DNA of 48,221 nt from Streptomyces sp. SBT349 (GTDB taxonomy: Bacteria; Actinomycetota; Actinomycetes; Streptomycetales; Streptomycetaceae). Made by a program: the position numbers and the translations under genes. Where the stretch lies: positions 1-48,221 of the forward strand of contig NZ_LAVK01000012.1 of NCBI RefSeq assembly GCF_001083795.1, read 5' to 3'. Positions 26,751 to 34,816 of the stretch are shown here, piece after piece; within the stretch, counting starts at the first letter, position 1; each line of letters begins with the position of its first letter. The notes under the pieces were generated by a model. That model was not told the origin of the DNA. It ran no database searches and was given only the letters and a program-made list of their open reading frames with translations.

Positions 26751-27898
26751 GGTCCATGCGCGAGCAAGATACGAGTGTCGAGCAACGTGAAGCGGAAGCA
26801 GGCACCGGCCAGGTAGGTTTCACGGCCGGAGCGGGCACACAACTACCGTCGGAGGGGAGCATCTCTGTCCCTGTGCGCACCAGCGACGGAAGGATCGCCT
26901 TCGTGTCCTTGTCCCGAAGAGATATCCTTGGCGCACTGGGAGTCGGCGCGTTCAGCGGCGCGGCCAGAAGCGAGACGCCCGCGGGTGCGCATGCGGCCAG
27001 CATCCTCTCCTCTCCGGATCCCATCGAGCAGCTCCAGGCCACGCTCCGGGTGCTGATCGACAACGACAACCTCTTTGGCCCCCACCGCGTCATCGCCATC
27101 GCCCAGCAGCACCTCGCTGCGATCAGGATGCTGCGGAAGGACCGGCGAGGCGTTGACCTTCGCAGGCTCCTACGCCTGCAGACCCGGTACATGGAACTGT
27201 GCGGCTGGCTATTCCAGGACATGGGGGACCTCCGCACGGCCCAGCACTGGATGGGAATGGCGCTGGAGACGTCGCACATGGCGGATGACCGGGAGATCAC
27301 CGTCTTCGTCCTCGCCCGGCGCAGCCAACTCGCTGGCGACATGGGAGACCACAACGAAGCCGTCGCCATGGCCGAGGCTGCCGAGCACATGGCCGCCCCC
27401 GGCAGCAGACTGGCGGCCGTCGCGAGCACCTACGCCGCACACGGCCACGCCTTACGCGGCGACGCCCTAGCCGCCGAGCGTGCCTACGACCAAGCTCACC
27501 AATTGTGCGTGCAGATAGACCCTGACCCCATGCCGCTGGGGCCGTGGCTCGATGACGCCTATATCGAGGCACAGCGGGCACGCAGCCTCGCCCACCTCGG
27601 TGACCACACCGGGGCCGCCGAACGCTTCCACCACGCGGTCCAGCGGCTTCCGGCCACCTACCACCGGGACCGCGGTGTCTATCTCGCCCGCGCAGCCGTC
27701 GCGCACGCGCATGCAGGAGAACCCGAGCAAGCCGCTCAGGTCGGCTTGCAAGTACTGAGCATCGGCATCGAGACCGGTTCGGACCGCATTGCCTCGGAGC
27801 TGACCGAGCTGGACCGGAGACTTGCCTACTGGGGTACGGTGCCCGCTGCCGCCCAGTTCAGGGACGCCCTCAACGAGTCCGCGTTGACTCACGCCTGA
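26492..27898 (+). CDS. HTH-TPR regulator (second paralogue)
   Basis: 468 residues from GTG 26492, after GGAAGGACCACGGA. Residues 1-85 are the shared HTH module (ETLFRRLIEERDWTTVQTF, SRRSFDRWKRGELQG). A linker with a short alanine-rich segment follows, and residues ~190-460 form TPR-like helical repeats (LQTRYMELCGWLFQDMGDLRTAQHWMG and similar), typical of Streptomyces signal-binding regulators. A TTA codon at 27452-27454 (residue 321) predicts bldA dependence. It lies between the PCC gene and the RibD-like pair. The N-terminal module is nearly identical to that at 29182, so both may bind the same operators. Confidence 0.82.
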   Translation: MAVIRETLFRRLIEERDWTTVQTFSLHFSRAARELADLTGERSLGDVIVSRRSFDRWKRGELQGLPWADTRRILEHLFGVPVAALFRSMREQDTSVEQREAEAGTGQVGFTAGAGTQLPSEGSISVPVRTSDGRIAFVSLSRRDILGALGVGAFSGAARSETPAGAHAASILSSPDPIEQLQATLRVLIDNDNLFGPHRVIAIAQQHLAAIRMLRKDRRGVDLRRLLRLQTRYMELCGWLFQDMGDLRTAQHWMGMALETSHMADDREITVFVLARRSQLAGDMGDHNEAVAMAEAAEHMAAPGSRLAAVASTYAAHGHALRGDALAAERAYDQAHQLCVQIDPDPMPLGPWLDDAYIEAQRARSLAHLGDHTGAAERFHHAVQRLPATYHRDRGVYLARAAVAHAHAGEPEQAAQVGLQVLSIGIETGSDRIASELTELDRRLAYWGTVPAAAQFRDALNESALTHA

Positions 27899-27916
27899 AA
27901 CAGGGGGAAGAACACC

Positions 27917-28597
27917 ATGTCGCGTCCGCACGTGCTGTTGAGCGTGGCGACATCGATAGACGGCTATATCGATGACACCACGACCGACCGGCTGTTGCTC
28001 AGCAACAGCAAAGACTTCGACCGCGTGGACCAGGTCCGCGCCGAGTCCGACGCGATCCTCATCGGCGCTGGCACCATGCGGGCGGACAACCCACGCCTGC
28101 TTGTGAATAACGAGGAGCGCCGCGCCGCCCGGCGGGCAGCGGGGAAGCCGGAGTACCCGCTGAAGGTGACGATCACGGCAACCGGCGATCTCGACCCCCA
28201 TCTGAAGTTCTGGCACCACGGGGGAGCGAAGATCGCCTACACGACCGATGCCAGCGAGGAGAAACTGAAGCAGCGCCTGGCCGGCTTGGCCGAGGTCATC
28301 TCGGTGGGACCTGAGATCGACTTCCCTGTGCTCCTGGACGATCTGGGGCACCGCGGCATCCGCCGCCTGATGGTGGAAGGGGGAGGGCAGATCCACACAG
28401 CGTTCCTCGCCCAGGGGCTGGCAGATGAGATCCATCTGGCCATCGCCCCACTGGTGGTAGGGGATCCGGCAGCGCCGCGGTTCCTGGGCCCGGGAAACTA
28501 TCCGGGTGGGCCCAAGCGCCGCATGCGCCTTGCCGAGGTCCGAGCGGTCGGCGACGTCGTGCTGATGCGTTACCTTCCCAAGCAGGAGAGCCTGTGA
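27917..28597 (+). CDS. RibD C-terminal-type reductase (dihydrofolate reductase family)
   Basis: 226 residues after GGGGGAAGAACACC. The fold is that of the riboflavin-pathway reductase (5-amino-6-ribosylamino-uracil phosphate reductase): HVLLSVATSIDGYID, GAGTMRADNPRLLV and the NADPH/substrate motif RLMVEGGGQIHTAFL. In riboflavin synthesis this domain is normally fused to a deaminase; here the deaminase is the next gene, coupled by a GTGA overlap. No other rib genes are in the window, so the pair probably acts on a related pyrimidine/pteridine-type substrate in a specialised pathway (inference). Confidence 0.88.
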   Translation: MSRPHVLLSVATSIDGYIDDTTTDRLLLSNSKDFDRVDQVRAESDAILIGAGTMRADNPRLLVNNEERRAARRAAGKPEYPLKVTITATGDLDPHLKFWHHGGAKIAYTTDASEEKLKQRLAGLAEVISVGPEIDFPVLLDDLGHRGIRRLMVEGGGQIHTAFLAQGLADEIHLAIAPLVVGDPAAPRFLGPGNYPGGPKRRMRLAEVRAVGDVVLMRYLPKQESL

Positions 28598-29073
28598 CCG
28601 GCACCGGCAGTACCGACGACCGGCGGTGGATGCGCTACGCCATCGACCTCTCCCATGCATGTCCGCCTAGCCGGAGCGCCTTCTCCGTCGGGGCCGTCAT
28701 CGTGGCAGACGGGCGCCCCCTCGCCGCGGGCTACTCCCGCGAGACGGACGAACATGTCCACGCCGAAGAGTCCGCCCTCTCCAAGGTCGCTGCAGACGAT
28801 CCCCAGCTGCCCCGAGCGACCCTCTACAGCACGCTGGAGCCCTGCACACAGCGCAGGTCGCGACCCCACACGTGCTCTGAACTCATCCTCCAGTCCGGGA
28901 TTCCCCGGGTGGTGATCGCCTGGCGGGAGCCGAGCCTGTTCGTGACCAACTGCGTCGGTGTGGCGATGCTGCGGGCGAACGGCATCGCGGTCACCGAGCT
29001 CCCGGATCTGGCAGAGGAAGCACGGGCCGTGAACACGCACCTGCCCCTGGCGACCGGAGGCACCGGCGACTGA
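28594..29073 (+). CDS. RibD N-terminal-type deaminase
   Basis: 159 residues from GTG 28594. The zinc-dependent cytidine-deaminase-like motifs are intact: HVHAEESAL (zinc histidine and catalytic glutamate) and TLEPCTQ...PHTC (zinc cysteines, with a slightly long 9-residue spacing between them). The pattern is closest to the diaminohydroxyphosphoribosylaminopyrimidine deaminase half of RibD, but it is stand-alone. It is coupled to the reductase upstream, so the two likely catalyse successive steps. Confidence 0.87.
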   Translation: MTGTGSTDDRRWMRYAIDLSHACPPSRSAFSVGAVIVADGRPLAAGYSRETDEHVHAEESALSKVAADDPQLPRATLYSTLEPCTQRRSRPHTCSELILQSGIPRVVIAWREPSLFVTNCVGVAMLRANGIAVTELPDLAEEARAVNTHLPLATGGTGD

Positions 29074-29074
29074 A

Positions 29075-29164
29075 CGCGTCGTGAAGGTCGTCGAGCCGCA
29101 ACTCACCCGTCCCAGACGCACGGACCTGTACAACGTGCCGCTGCTGGCGTTCGACGAAGACTGA
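29075..29164 (+). pseudogene. duplicated 3' fragment of the PCC/DUF296 gene
   Basis: In frame, VKVVEPQLTRPRR runs into the same DLYNVPLLAFDED end and stop as the PCC gene at 26010-26474. Only about 27 codons exist and there is no start. The upstream codons differ more from the parent than the 3' part does, as if an older, full PCC copy had been mostly lost or the repeat boundary was later homogenised. Confidence 0.85.
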
Positions 29165-29440
29165 ACGGAAGGACCACGGAGGTGGCGGTGATCCGGGAAA
29201 CCCTCTTCCGCCGACTGATCGAGGAGCGTGGCTGGACGACGGTGCAGACCTTCAGCCTGCACTTCTCCCGAGCGGCTCGTGAGCTGGCTGACCTCACCGG
29301 GGAGAGGGCCCTGCGGGATGTGATCGTCTCCCGGCGCAGCTTCGACCGCTGGAAGCGAGGCGAGTTGCAAGGACTGCCCTGGGCCGATACCCGCCGCATC
29401 CTGGAACATCTTTTCGGTGAGCCCGTGGCCTTTCTCTTCC
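29111..29440 (+). repeat. direct repeat copy 2 (partner 26421-26750)
   Basis: Second copy of the ~330-bp repeat. Recombination between the two copies would delete or duplicate the 2690-bp segment holding one regulator and the reductase/deaminase pair. Confidence 0.9.
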
Positions 29441-30540
29441 AGACCGTGCATGCGCCAAGCACGAAGAATGAGCGACAGGAAGAAGTCAGCAGAGGACCCG
29501 TTGCCGAGCGCACGCCCCGGGGGCGGTCACCAGAGCGGCTGGCTCGCGAGACTGATGGGTACGCCCGCCGGCACATGCCCAACGGTGGCTCCACGGCGAA
29601 CCTTCACGCCACAGACGATGAACCCTTCGACCAGCGACCCACCCCGGTTGCGCTCGGGCCGGCGGATGGCTACGACGAACTGCTGTCCTGCATCGACTCA
29701 GCTCGGACCATCAGCCTGACGATGGTCAAGACGTTCATGGACCAGACCGAGTTGTTGCGCACGATGGACCGGCAGCTGGGTGCTGCCGGGCTCGTTGAAC
29801 AGATGACCGGGCACCTGGCCACCCTGGAGGAAGCGCTCACGTTCACGGTACTTCCGCAGACCCGTCGCCCCGTGGCCCTGGCGCTTGCCGGCGCGGCCAC
29901 CTTGGCGGCCTGGCAAGCGCTCGATGTCGGCGCGGTTCAACTGGCCTGGAGACAGTACGAGCTGGGCAAGAAGGCTGCTCAGGAGGCGGACGCCCCGATG
30001 TACCTGGCGCATGCCATGGCCGAGCAGGCGTATGTCCTATGCGAAGCAGGACGCCCGGAGACAGCTCTCGAACTGATTCGTGGCGCCCAACGAGCAGGCA
30101 ACGCGCAGATGTCAGTGCGGCTACGCGCCTGGCTGTTCGCCGCGGAAGCTGAACTGTGCGCCAGAGCCGAAAAGCGTGATGACTGCCGACGTGCTCTCGA
30201 CCTGGCCGCCGCGCACCTCCCTGAAGGAGACGAAGCGCGCGACCCGGACATGCTGAGCATCTTCCTCAACGGTGAGCACCTGGGCCGATGGCGTGGCCAC
30301 GTCCTGGCGCTGCTTGGCGAGGATGATGCGGTCAGCAGTCTGTACGAGGCCCTGGACTCCATGGATCCCACATTCGTCCGCGCGTCGTCGGGCCTTCGCG
30401 TCGATCTGGCCACGGCCCATCTGGCACGCGAGGAGCATGGCCAAGCGCGCGAGCATCTGCGCGAAGCGCGCCTCGTTGCCAGCCGGACCGGATCAGTGCG
30501 ATACCGCCGCCGCATCGAACATCTCACAAGAAAGTTGTAG
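29182..30540 (+). CDS. HTH regulator with TPR-like domain (third paralogue)
   Basis: 452 residues from GTG 29182, with the same ribosome-binding site as its twin at 26492. Residues 1-85 are almost identical to that protein. The linker (about 90-160) is unrelated, and the C-terminal helical repeats (ALAGAATLAAWQALDVGAVQLAW, then AMAEQAYVLCEAGRPETALELI) are a different TPR-like array. No TTA codon was found here, unlike the other two. It probably reads a different signal while recognising the same DNA (inference). Its end overlaps the convergent GntR-Nudix gene by 17 bp. Confidence 0.82.
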   Translation: MAVIRETLFRRLIEERGWTTVQTFSLHFSRAARELADLTGERALRDVIVSRRSFDRWKRGELQGLPWADTRRILEHLFGEPVAFLFQTVHAPSTKNERQEEVSRGPVAERTPRGRSPERLARETDGYARRHMPNGGSTANLHATDDEPFDQRPTPVALGPADGYDELLSCIDSARTISLTMVKTFMDQTELLRTMDRQLGAAGLVEQMTGHLATLEEALTFTVLPQTRRPVALALAGAATLAAWQALDVGAVQLAWRQYELGKKAAQEADAPMYLAHAMAEQAYVLCEAGRPETALELIRGAQRAGNAQMSVRLRAWLFAAEAELCARAEKRDDCRRALDLAAAHLPEGDEARDPDMLSIFLNGEHLGRWRGHVLALLGEDDAVSSLYEALDSMDPTFVRASSGLRVDLATAHLAREEHGQAREHLREARLVASRTGSVRYRRRIEHLTRKL

Positions 30541-31330
30541 AACACGTCTCGCGGCGCATGGCGAGAATGTGCAGTAGCGCAACGAGCGTTCCCGAACCCA
30601 TCAGCTCACCGCGGGCCATGAGACCCGGCACGTCGGCAAGCTGTACCCACGCAACGTGTCCGGCTTCCTCGGTGTCGGTCGGGTCGCCGACGTGCTGTGC
30701 CCCGCGACCAACGTAGATCGCGTGAGGTGAGTCCACCATGCCGATCATTGGCTGATAGGTGACGACATGCTCGAGATCGTGCGGTCGCCAGCCGGTTTCC
30801 TCTTCGACTTCGCGGAACGCTGTCCCGCGGGCGTCTTCCCCTGACTCAACGATTCCACCCGGCAGTTCCCAGCCCCACCGCTGGGGTACGAAACGGTAGC
30901 GCCAGAGCATGAGCACGCGGTCGTCATCGTCAACGACAGCCGCCACGGCGACGTGGTGGAGGCGAACGACGTGATGTTCGAACCGCTCTCGGCCCGGCGG
31001 TTCAACGTCGACCAGGGAGAGCGTTACCCATCGATTCTCGTACAACGGTCGCTCGCCATTAACCCGCCACGGCGTGAGGTTCTCCGGAGGTGCGACGTCT
31101 ACTTCCCTGTGGCTCGGCGACCGAGTAGGAACCTGATAGGAGCCCTCTCCCCGGGCTTGGAGGCGTTCTTCAGAGACCAGCCGCGCCAAGATCTGGCGAA
31201 GGGGTGTTCGACCGATGTCCAGTTGCTCCATCAGCGTCCGCTCCGAAGGTAGCTTCTCCCCCGGAGCTAGCCTGCCCGTCGCGATCCACTCTCGGATCGT
31301 CCGGTATACCGCTGCATCCTCGGGTCGCAT
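30524..31330 (-). CDS. GntR-type HTH fused to a Nudix hydrolase
   Basis: 268 residues from ATG 31330 (AGGGGAAG ten bases upstream; longer starts up to 31423 are possible). Residues 1-70 are a GntR winged helix (YRTIREWIATGRLAPGEKLPSERTLM, then LARLVSEERL). The C-terminal part is a Nudix domain with an almost canonical box: GGIVESGEDARGTAFREVEEETGW (G-x5-E-x7-REVxEExGW), preceded by the ADP-sugar-type WRYRFVPQRWGWELPG. A Nudix domain on a regulator usually senses or hydrolyses a nucleotide-linked metabolite, as in NrtR. It is convergent with the regulator operon. Confidence 0.88.
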   Translation of the reverse strand: MRPEDAAVYRTIREWIATGRLAPGEKLPSERTLMEQLDIGRTPLRQILARLVSEERLQARGEGSYQVPTRSPSHREVDVAPPENLTPWRVNGERPLYENRWVTLSLVDVEPPGRERFEHHVVRLHHVAVAAVVDDDDRVLMLWRYRFVPQRWGWELPGGIVESGEDARGTAFREVEEETGWRPHDLEHVVTYQPMIGMVDSPHAIYVGRGAQHVGDPTDTEEAGHVAWVQLADVPGLMARGELMGSGTLVALLHILAMRRETCSTTFL

Positions 31331-31874
31331 CCTGAGCGTACTTCCCCTCGTGACTGGGCGGAGATGAACACCGTCCAGGCGGCTCCCACGGAGGGCCACG
31401 GCGTCGGCCTCGGTGCATACCAACTATGCAGGGGACACCTTTGTGTTCGCGTCCCTGCGGAGGTCTCCGTGGAGCACTCGCAGTCGGCACAGTCAGCGAT
31501 GCAATCGAAACTCAGGCACCCGCACGTGCCGCGGGTGACGGTGGTGGCCACACGAGATTGTCCCATGCCAGCACCATCGGGCCGCTGAGCTGCGGTGTGC
31601 GGTGGTGGGTAGTTCGCGGTAGTCGCGGCAGGCGAGGCGCTTCGGTTCGCCCTCGCGGCCCCAGCGGAGGCGGGGGGCGGCAGATCCACCGGGAGGGTCC
31701 ACTGGGATTGCAGGAGGAGACAGCCGTCCCAAGCCCCGGCCGGGCACGATCACGAACAGGAAGCCCAACGCTGCCCCAGGTGCGGGCGTCGCGTGGCCGA
31801 CGTCGTTCTCCAAGAGGCGCATGACGCCCGCACCGATGTCAACCGCGTCAGCAGGGGGACTGCGCTCGCCTTCC
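31331..31874. other. 545-bp stretch with no supportable gene
   Basis: Short frames on both strands (for example 31364-31588 on +) have no ribosome-binding site or recognisable domain. It must contain the promoter of the GntR-Nudix gene on the 31331 side and any terminator of the aldo/keto reductase gene on the 31875 side. I see no clear hairpin. Confidence 0.35.
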
Positions 31875-32918
31875 TCAGGCCCGGACCTCATGCACTGACT
31901 GCGCCTCGCGCTCAAGACCGCTGCGGATGTCGGCATAGAACTGGTCGGCGAGGGCCAAGTCGGCGTCCGTGGGCTCGGTGCCTTGGCTGTTGTAGATCTC
32001 CTCGACATCCTCCGCACCCGCGATGTCGCAGACCACCACGCTGTTGTCGGCCTTCCGCAGACAGCTGCGCACGGCCAGCTGCGTCAGCGCTCCTGGAGCG
32101 TGGCCGAATCGCTCTCTCAGGAGCTCCAGGCCGCTGGAGATGATGCCGGACCGCAACGCCGGCCCGGAGGTGCGCCCGGACCGGCGGGGGGCAGCGCCCT
32201 TCCCGGTGAGTAGCCCCCGCGCCAGCGGGTCCGCCAGTACCAGGCTCACCTCCCGGTGCGCCATGAAGGAGAAGAAGTCCTCTCCCTCGATCGTCAGCGC
32301 AGGGGTGAGTGCGTGGTACCGCAGCCACACCACGTCGGGCTTGATCAGCCGGAAGAGGAACAGGAACCGGGCTGCCGCGGCGGCCCGCTGTTCGCGTGGT
32401 GTGTCGTAGTCGGCTTCGGGGCCGCGCATGCCGATTGCCCGGATGGCCCCCAGTTTCCGCAGCGTGTGGAGCTGGTCGATTGCCCCACCGAGGTATCGAT
32501 CACCTGGCCCGAAGTCGAGCGACTCCAGTGTGAACACGTCCAGGCGCTCCACGTAGAGGTTCTCCAGGCTTTGCTCAAGCTGGTGATGGATATGGCGACC
32601 GGCATACGGATGGGGTGCAGAGCCTCTCAGGAGGCCGACTTTGCTGCTGATCCGGAAGTGCTCATCCGGGTAGTCCCGCAGGAACCGGCCGATAAGGCGC
32701 TCAGCATACCCGCCTCCGTAAAAGTCCGAGGTGTCAAGAAAATTCGCACCGAACTCGGCCGCGCGTCGCAGCCCGCGCAAGACGCGCCTGTCGTCCGTGG
32801 CCCCCGGGGCCCCAGAGTTTCGTCCAGGCATGCCGGTGACTGAGCAGCTCACGCCTACTGGATGCGCGAGTATTCCGCGTCCCAGGTGGCGTGACGCGAG
32901 TTCGGGAAGCCCCGTCAC
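31875..32918 (-). CDS. aldo/keto reductase family protein
   Basis: 347 residues in the AKR TIM-barrel family: NFLDTSDFYGGGYAERLIGRFL gives the catalytic Asp and Tyr, and ISSKVG the Lys. The fourth tetrad position, usually His in a DxxxLHxPD context, reads DVFTLESLD, so the histidine is replaced by glutamate. Glutamate here is known in 5-beta-reductase type AKRs, so activity may be altered rather than lost. The NADPH-binding C-terminal part (VVCDIAGAEDVEEI) is less conserved. GTG 32918 overlaps the stop of the HATPase gene by four bases, so the two form one leftward operon under repeat C. Confidence 0.83.
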   Translation of the reverse strand: MTGLPELASRHLGRGILAHPVGVSCSVTGMPGRNSGAPGATDDRRVLRGLRRAAEFGANFLDTSDFYGGGYAERLIGRFLRDYPDEHFRISSKVGLLRGSAPHPYAGRHIHHQLEQSLENLYVERLDVFTLESLDFGPGDRYLGGAIDQLHTLRKLGAIRAIGMRGPEADYDTPREQRAAAAARFLFLFRLIKPDVVWLRYHALTPALTIEGEDFFSFMAHREVSLVLADPLARGLLTGKGAAPRRSGRTSGPALRSGIISSGLELLRERFGHAPGALTQLAVRSCLRKADNSVVVCDIAGAEDVEEIYNSQGTEPTDADLALADQFYADIRSGLEREAQSVHEVRA

Positions 32919-33391
32919 CGCTGACCGCCGTCGGGCAGGGAGAAGATGGCCACCACGGCTTTGCCTTGTGCTTCTCTCTTCACCGTCCAGGCCGTGGCCA
33001 GGTGGGTGATGAGAAACAAGCCGCGCCCGTGCGGCGCGTTGGTGTCGGGGCCAATGCCGTCGGCGTGGTCGCTTCCTGTGCTGGAAGGAGGCATCGATAC
33101 GGCCGCGAAATCGGTGCTGTGGTCGAGGACGGCAACCACAGCGCCCCGGGTGTAGACATCGAGGGTCATGCGGATCGGTCCTCCGCCGTGCAGGGCGGCG
33201 TTGCCGATCAGTTCGCTGGCGACCAGGACCGCGTTGTCGATCCGCTCCACATCCGCCCAGCCCTTCAGTGTCCGGCGCACCAGGCTGCGGGCAACCTGCC
33301 CGGGGGCGATCTGGGCCCGGAGGTCGACGTCGGCGTGATCAACTAGTTCGCCCAGTTCTGTGCCAGGGACCAGCTCCGTGGTGGGGGGCAC
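32915..33391 (-). CDS. ATP-binding HATPase regulator (anti-sigma-factor/SpoIIAB-like)
   Basis: 158 residues from GTG 33391, placed by AGGAGACGAAG just upstream; the long in-frame extension reads through the regulatory repeat and is rejected. It has the GHKL ATPase core: N box VASELIGNAALHG, a short D-x-S G1 region (VLDHSTDF) and HGRGLFLITHLA. Streptomyces carries dozens of such RsbW/SpoIIAB-like proteins, which control sigma factors or partner proteins by binding or phosphorylation. It is first in the operon with the aldo/keto reductase and lies 77 bp downstream of repeat C. Confidence 0.88.
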   Translation of the reverse strand: MPPTTELVPGTELGELVDHADVDLRAQIAPGQVARSLVRRTLKGWADVERIDNAVLVASELIGNAALHGGGPIRMTLDVYTRGAVVAVLDHSTDFAAVSMPPSSTGSDHADGIGPDTNAPHGRGLFLITHLATAWTVKREAQGKAVVAIFSLPDGGQR

Positions 33392-33467
33392 CTTCGTCTC
33401 CTCATGCTCCGGAACGCCTGTGGCTCGGACCGTTGCCGGTCCGCTCCCTACAGTGGCGGGCGGAGGC

Positions 33468-33509
33468 GTGGCACCGATACGCCATATCACGGCCAGAACA
33501 CGGCCACTT
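33468..33509 (-). promoter_or_regulatory. 42-bp phased regulatory element, copy C
   Basis: Read on the minus strand: AAGTGGCC, 5 nt, CTGGCCGTGATATGGCG, TATCGGTGCCAC. TGGCC-like hexamers recur every 11 bp, one helical turn. It lies 77 bp upstream of the HATPase gene start and 70 bp from the oppositely oriented copy A. Confidence 0.75.
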
Positions 33510-33579
33510 TCGTCGCGGGCCTCTGCCGCTCGCGCATCAGTCCAGCTGAGAAAAGTCGAACGATTGTGCCCGAGTGTGG

Positions 33580-33621
33580 AAGTGGCCAACATGTGGCCGC
33601 TGTGTGGCGTATCGGTGCCAC
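33580..33621 (+). promoter_or_regulatory. 42-bp phased regulatory element, copy A
   Basis: GTGGCCAACAT, GTGGCCGCTGT, GTGGCGTATCG, GTGCCAC: four hexamers at exact 11-bp spacing, ending in the invariant GGCGTATCGGTGCCAC shared with copies B and C. It lies 198 bp upstream of the hypothetical gene at 33820. Confidence 0.75.
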
Positions 33622-33819
33622 GGCAAACCGATAACGCTGGCGGCCATGTGTTCTTGCCACTCGTGCCGAGCCCCGCCCCCCAACCATCCCGTCCCGGGGG
33701 CCACAGCATGCAGCACAAATGGCGCCACCTTCCGCTTCACGCGACCTCTGCCCGCCCCTGATCCAGGCAGACGGCGAATCCCGCTCCTCCACGACTCCCG
33801 CCGAAAGCGAGGCCCGCCC

Positions 33820-34296
33820 ATGGCCCTGCTCACCGAACGCGCGTACCTACGCGCTGCCTCTTCCCAGCAAGAGATGACGGATCTGCCATCACGTACCTTC
33901 CCAGACTTTCCTGACGTCTTCGACGCTGTGCTTGTCACCCCCCGCCTGGGGGAATACGCCCGCGACCGGTTGCCCGACACACCCTGGGCCGGGTGGGTCG
34001 TCGCCACCACGGTCGGCTGGTGGTGGCTGCTGGAACTCGGCTCCGGCGCACACGCCGGCGACGATGTGGACCTGCCCGAGGAGTGGTCGGCCTGGCCGCC
34101 CGGTACCCGCTACCACCGCCATGCGCACGACGAACTCCTTCTGTCGGAGCTCAGCCTGGGAGCGCCGTCCCCCAGTGAATACCGATGGATACGAGGCCCC
34201 GAAGACACCGAGCACCCATACAGCCATCCCATCGTGCTGCAGGCCGTCCTCATGACCGCCGCGACGCACGAGGCCCGGTCCACCAGCCGAAAATGA
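33820..34296 (+). CDS. hypothetical protein, regulon partner of the HATPase gene
   Basis: 158 residues from ATG 33820 after GCGAGG. The sequence is acidic and tryptophan-rich in the centre (GWVVATTVGWWWLLELGSG) with a HRHAHDELL segment; no known domain or signal peptide. Similar small proteins sit beside HATPase regulators in Streptomyces, and here both genes are preceded by the same 42-bp element, so common regulation is likely. Function unknown. Confidence 0.7.
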   Translation: MALLTERAYLRAASSQQEMTDLPSRTFPDFPDVFDAVLVTPRLGEYARDRLPDTPWAGWVVATTVGWWWLLELGSGAHAGDDVDLPEEWSAWPPGTRYHRHAHDELLLSELSLGAPSPSEYRWIRGPEDTEHPYSHPIVLQAVLMTAATHEARSTSRK

Positions 34297-34507
34297 ACGA
34301 AGGTCGACCGCCGATCATATCCAGTCGCACGACAGCGGCCCGTTGGCGATATCGCCGTCCCCGAAGCACGGCGGCAGTAGCGCTTTTTCGGACTTTGCCA
34401 AGAAGGCGCCGTCGAAGGCGGTTCAACTCTCCCCGAGCGGCTCATCAAGCGAATCGTCTGACCCGGAGTGTCCCGGTTTCGCCGCTTGACCGCTGGGCCC
34501 GCCAGGA

Positions 34508-34549
34508 AAGTGGCCACGATCTGGCCACAGTGTGGCGTATCGGTGCCAC
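34508..34549 (+). promoter_or_regulatory. 42-bp phased regulatory element, copy B
   Basis: GTGGCCACGAT, CTGGCCACAGT, GTGGCGTATCG, GTGCCAC. Same length, spacing and orientation to the downstream unit as copies A and C. It lies 267 bp upstream of the conservon gene cvnA; the intervening 34550-34816 has no convincing gene, only a GAGG ribosome-binding site at its end. A 12-bp perfect palindrome (GGCGATATCGCC) is nearby at 34345-34356. Confidence 0.75.
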
Positions 34550-34816
34550 CGAATCTGAGCCACCGTAATGCCTGCGAAGCGACGCATTGCCTCATCGGGC
34601 TCAGACCGACAGCCGTACCGAGGTCGGTCTGGAGGGCAGGCGTGGCCACAGAACGTGATCAAGGGAAGAGCAGGTGCGTTTTCTCTCTTGGACCGGCCGC
34701 CGGGTGTGCGGCGAACGTTCCCGGACCGTTACTGCCCCCGTCGGGAACGGTACGGGACGCGCCCCGGCGGCCTCCCCTCTATTCCGTCCGCGTCAGCAAC
34801 GACCGTCTGAGGATCC

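Noticed and set aside
31364..31588. 74-codon + strand ORF between the Nudix and aldo/keto reductase genes
   Set aside because: No ribosome-binding site, no recognisable family.
33470..34560. Peptide WRIGAT repeated in three predicted frames
   Set aside because: It is the translation of the repeated 42-bp DNA element (TGGCGTATCGGTGCCAC), not a protein repeat; the frames do not start with ribosome-binding sites.
34568..34810. 80-codon ORF before cvnA
   Set aside because: Begins 18 bp after regulatory copy B without a ribosome-binding site and has no domain; more likely 5' untranslated leader.
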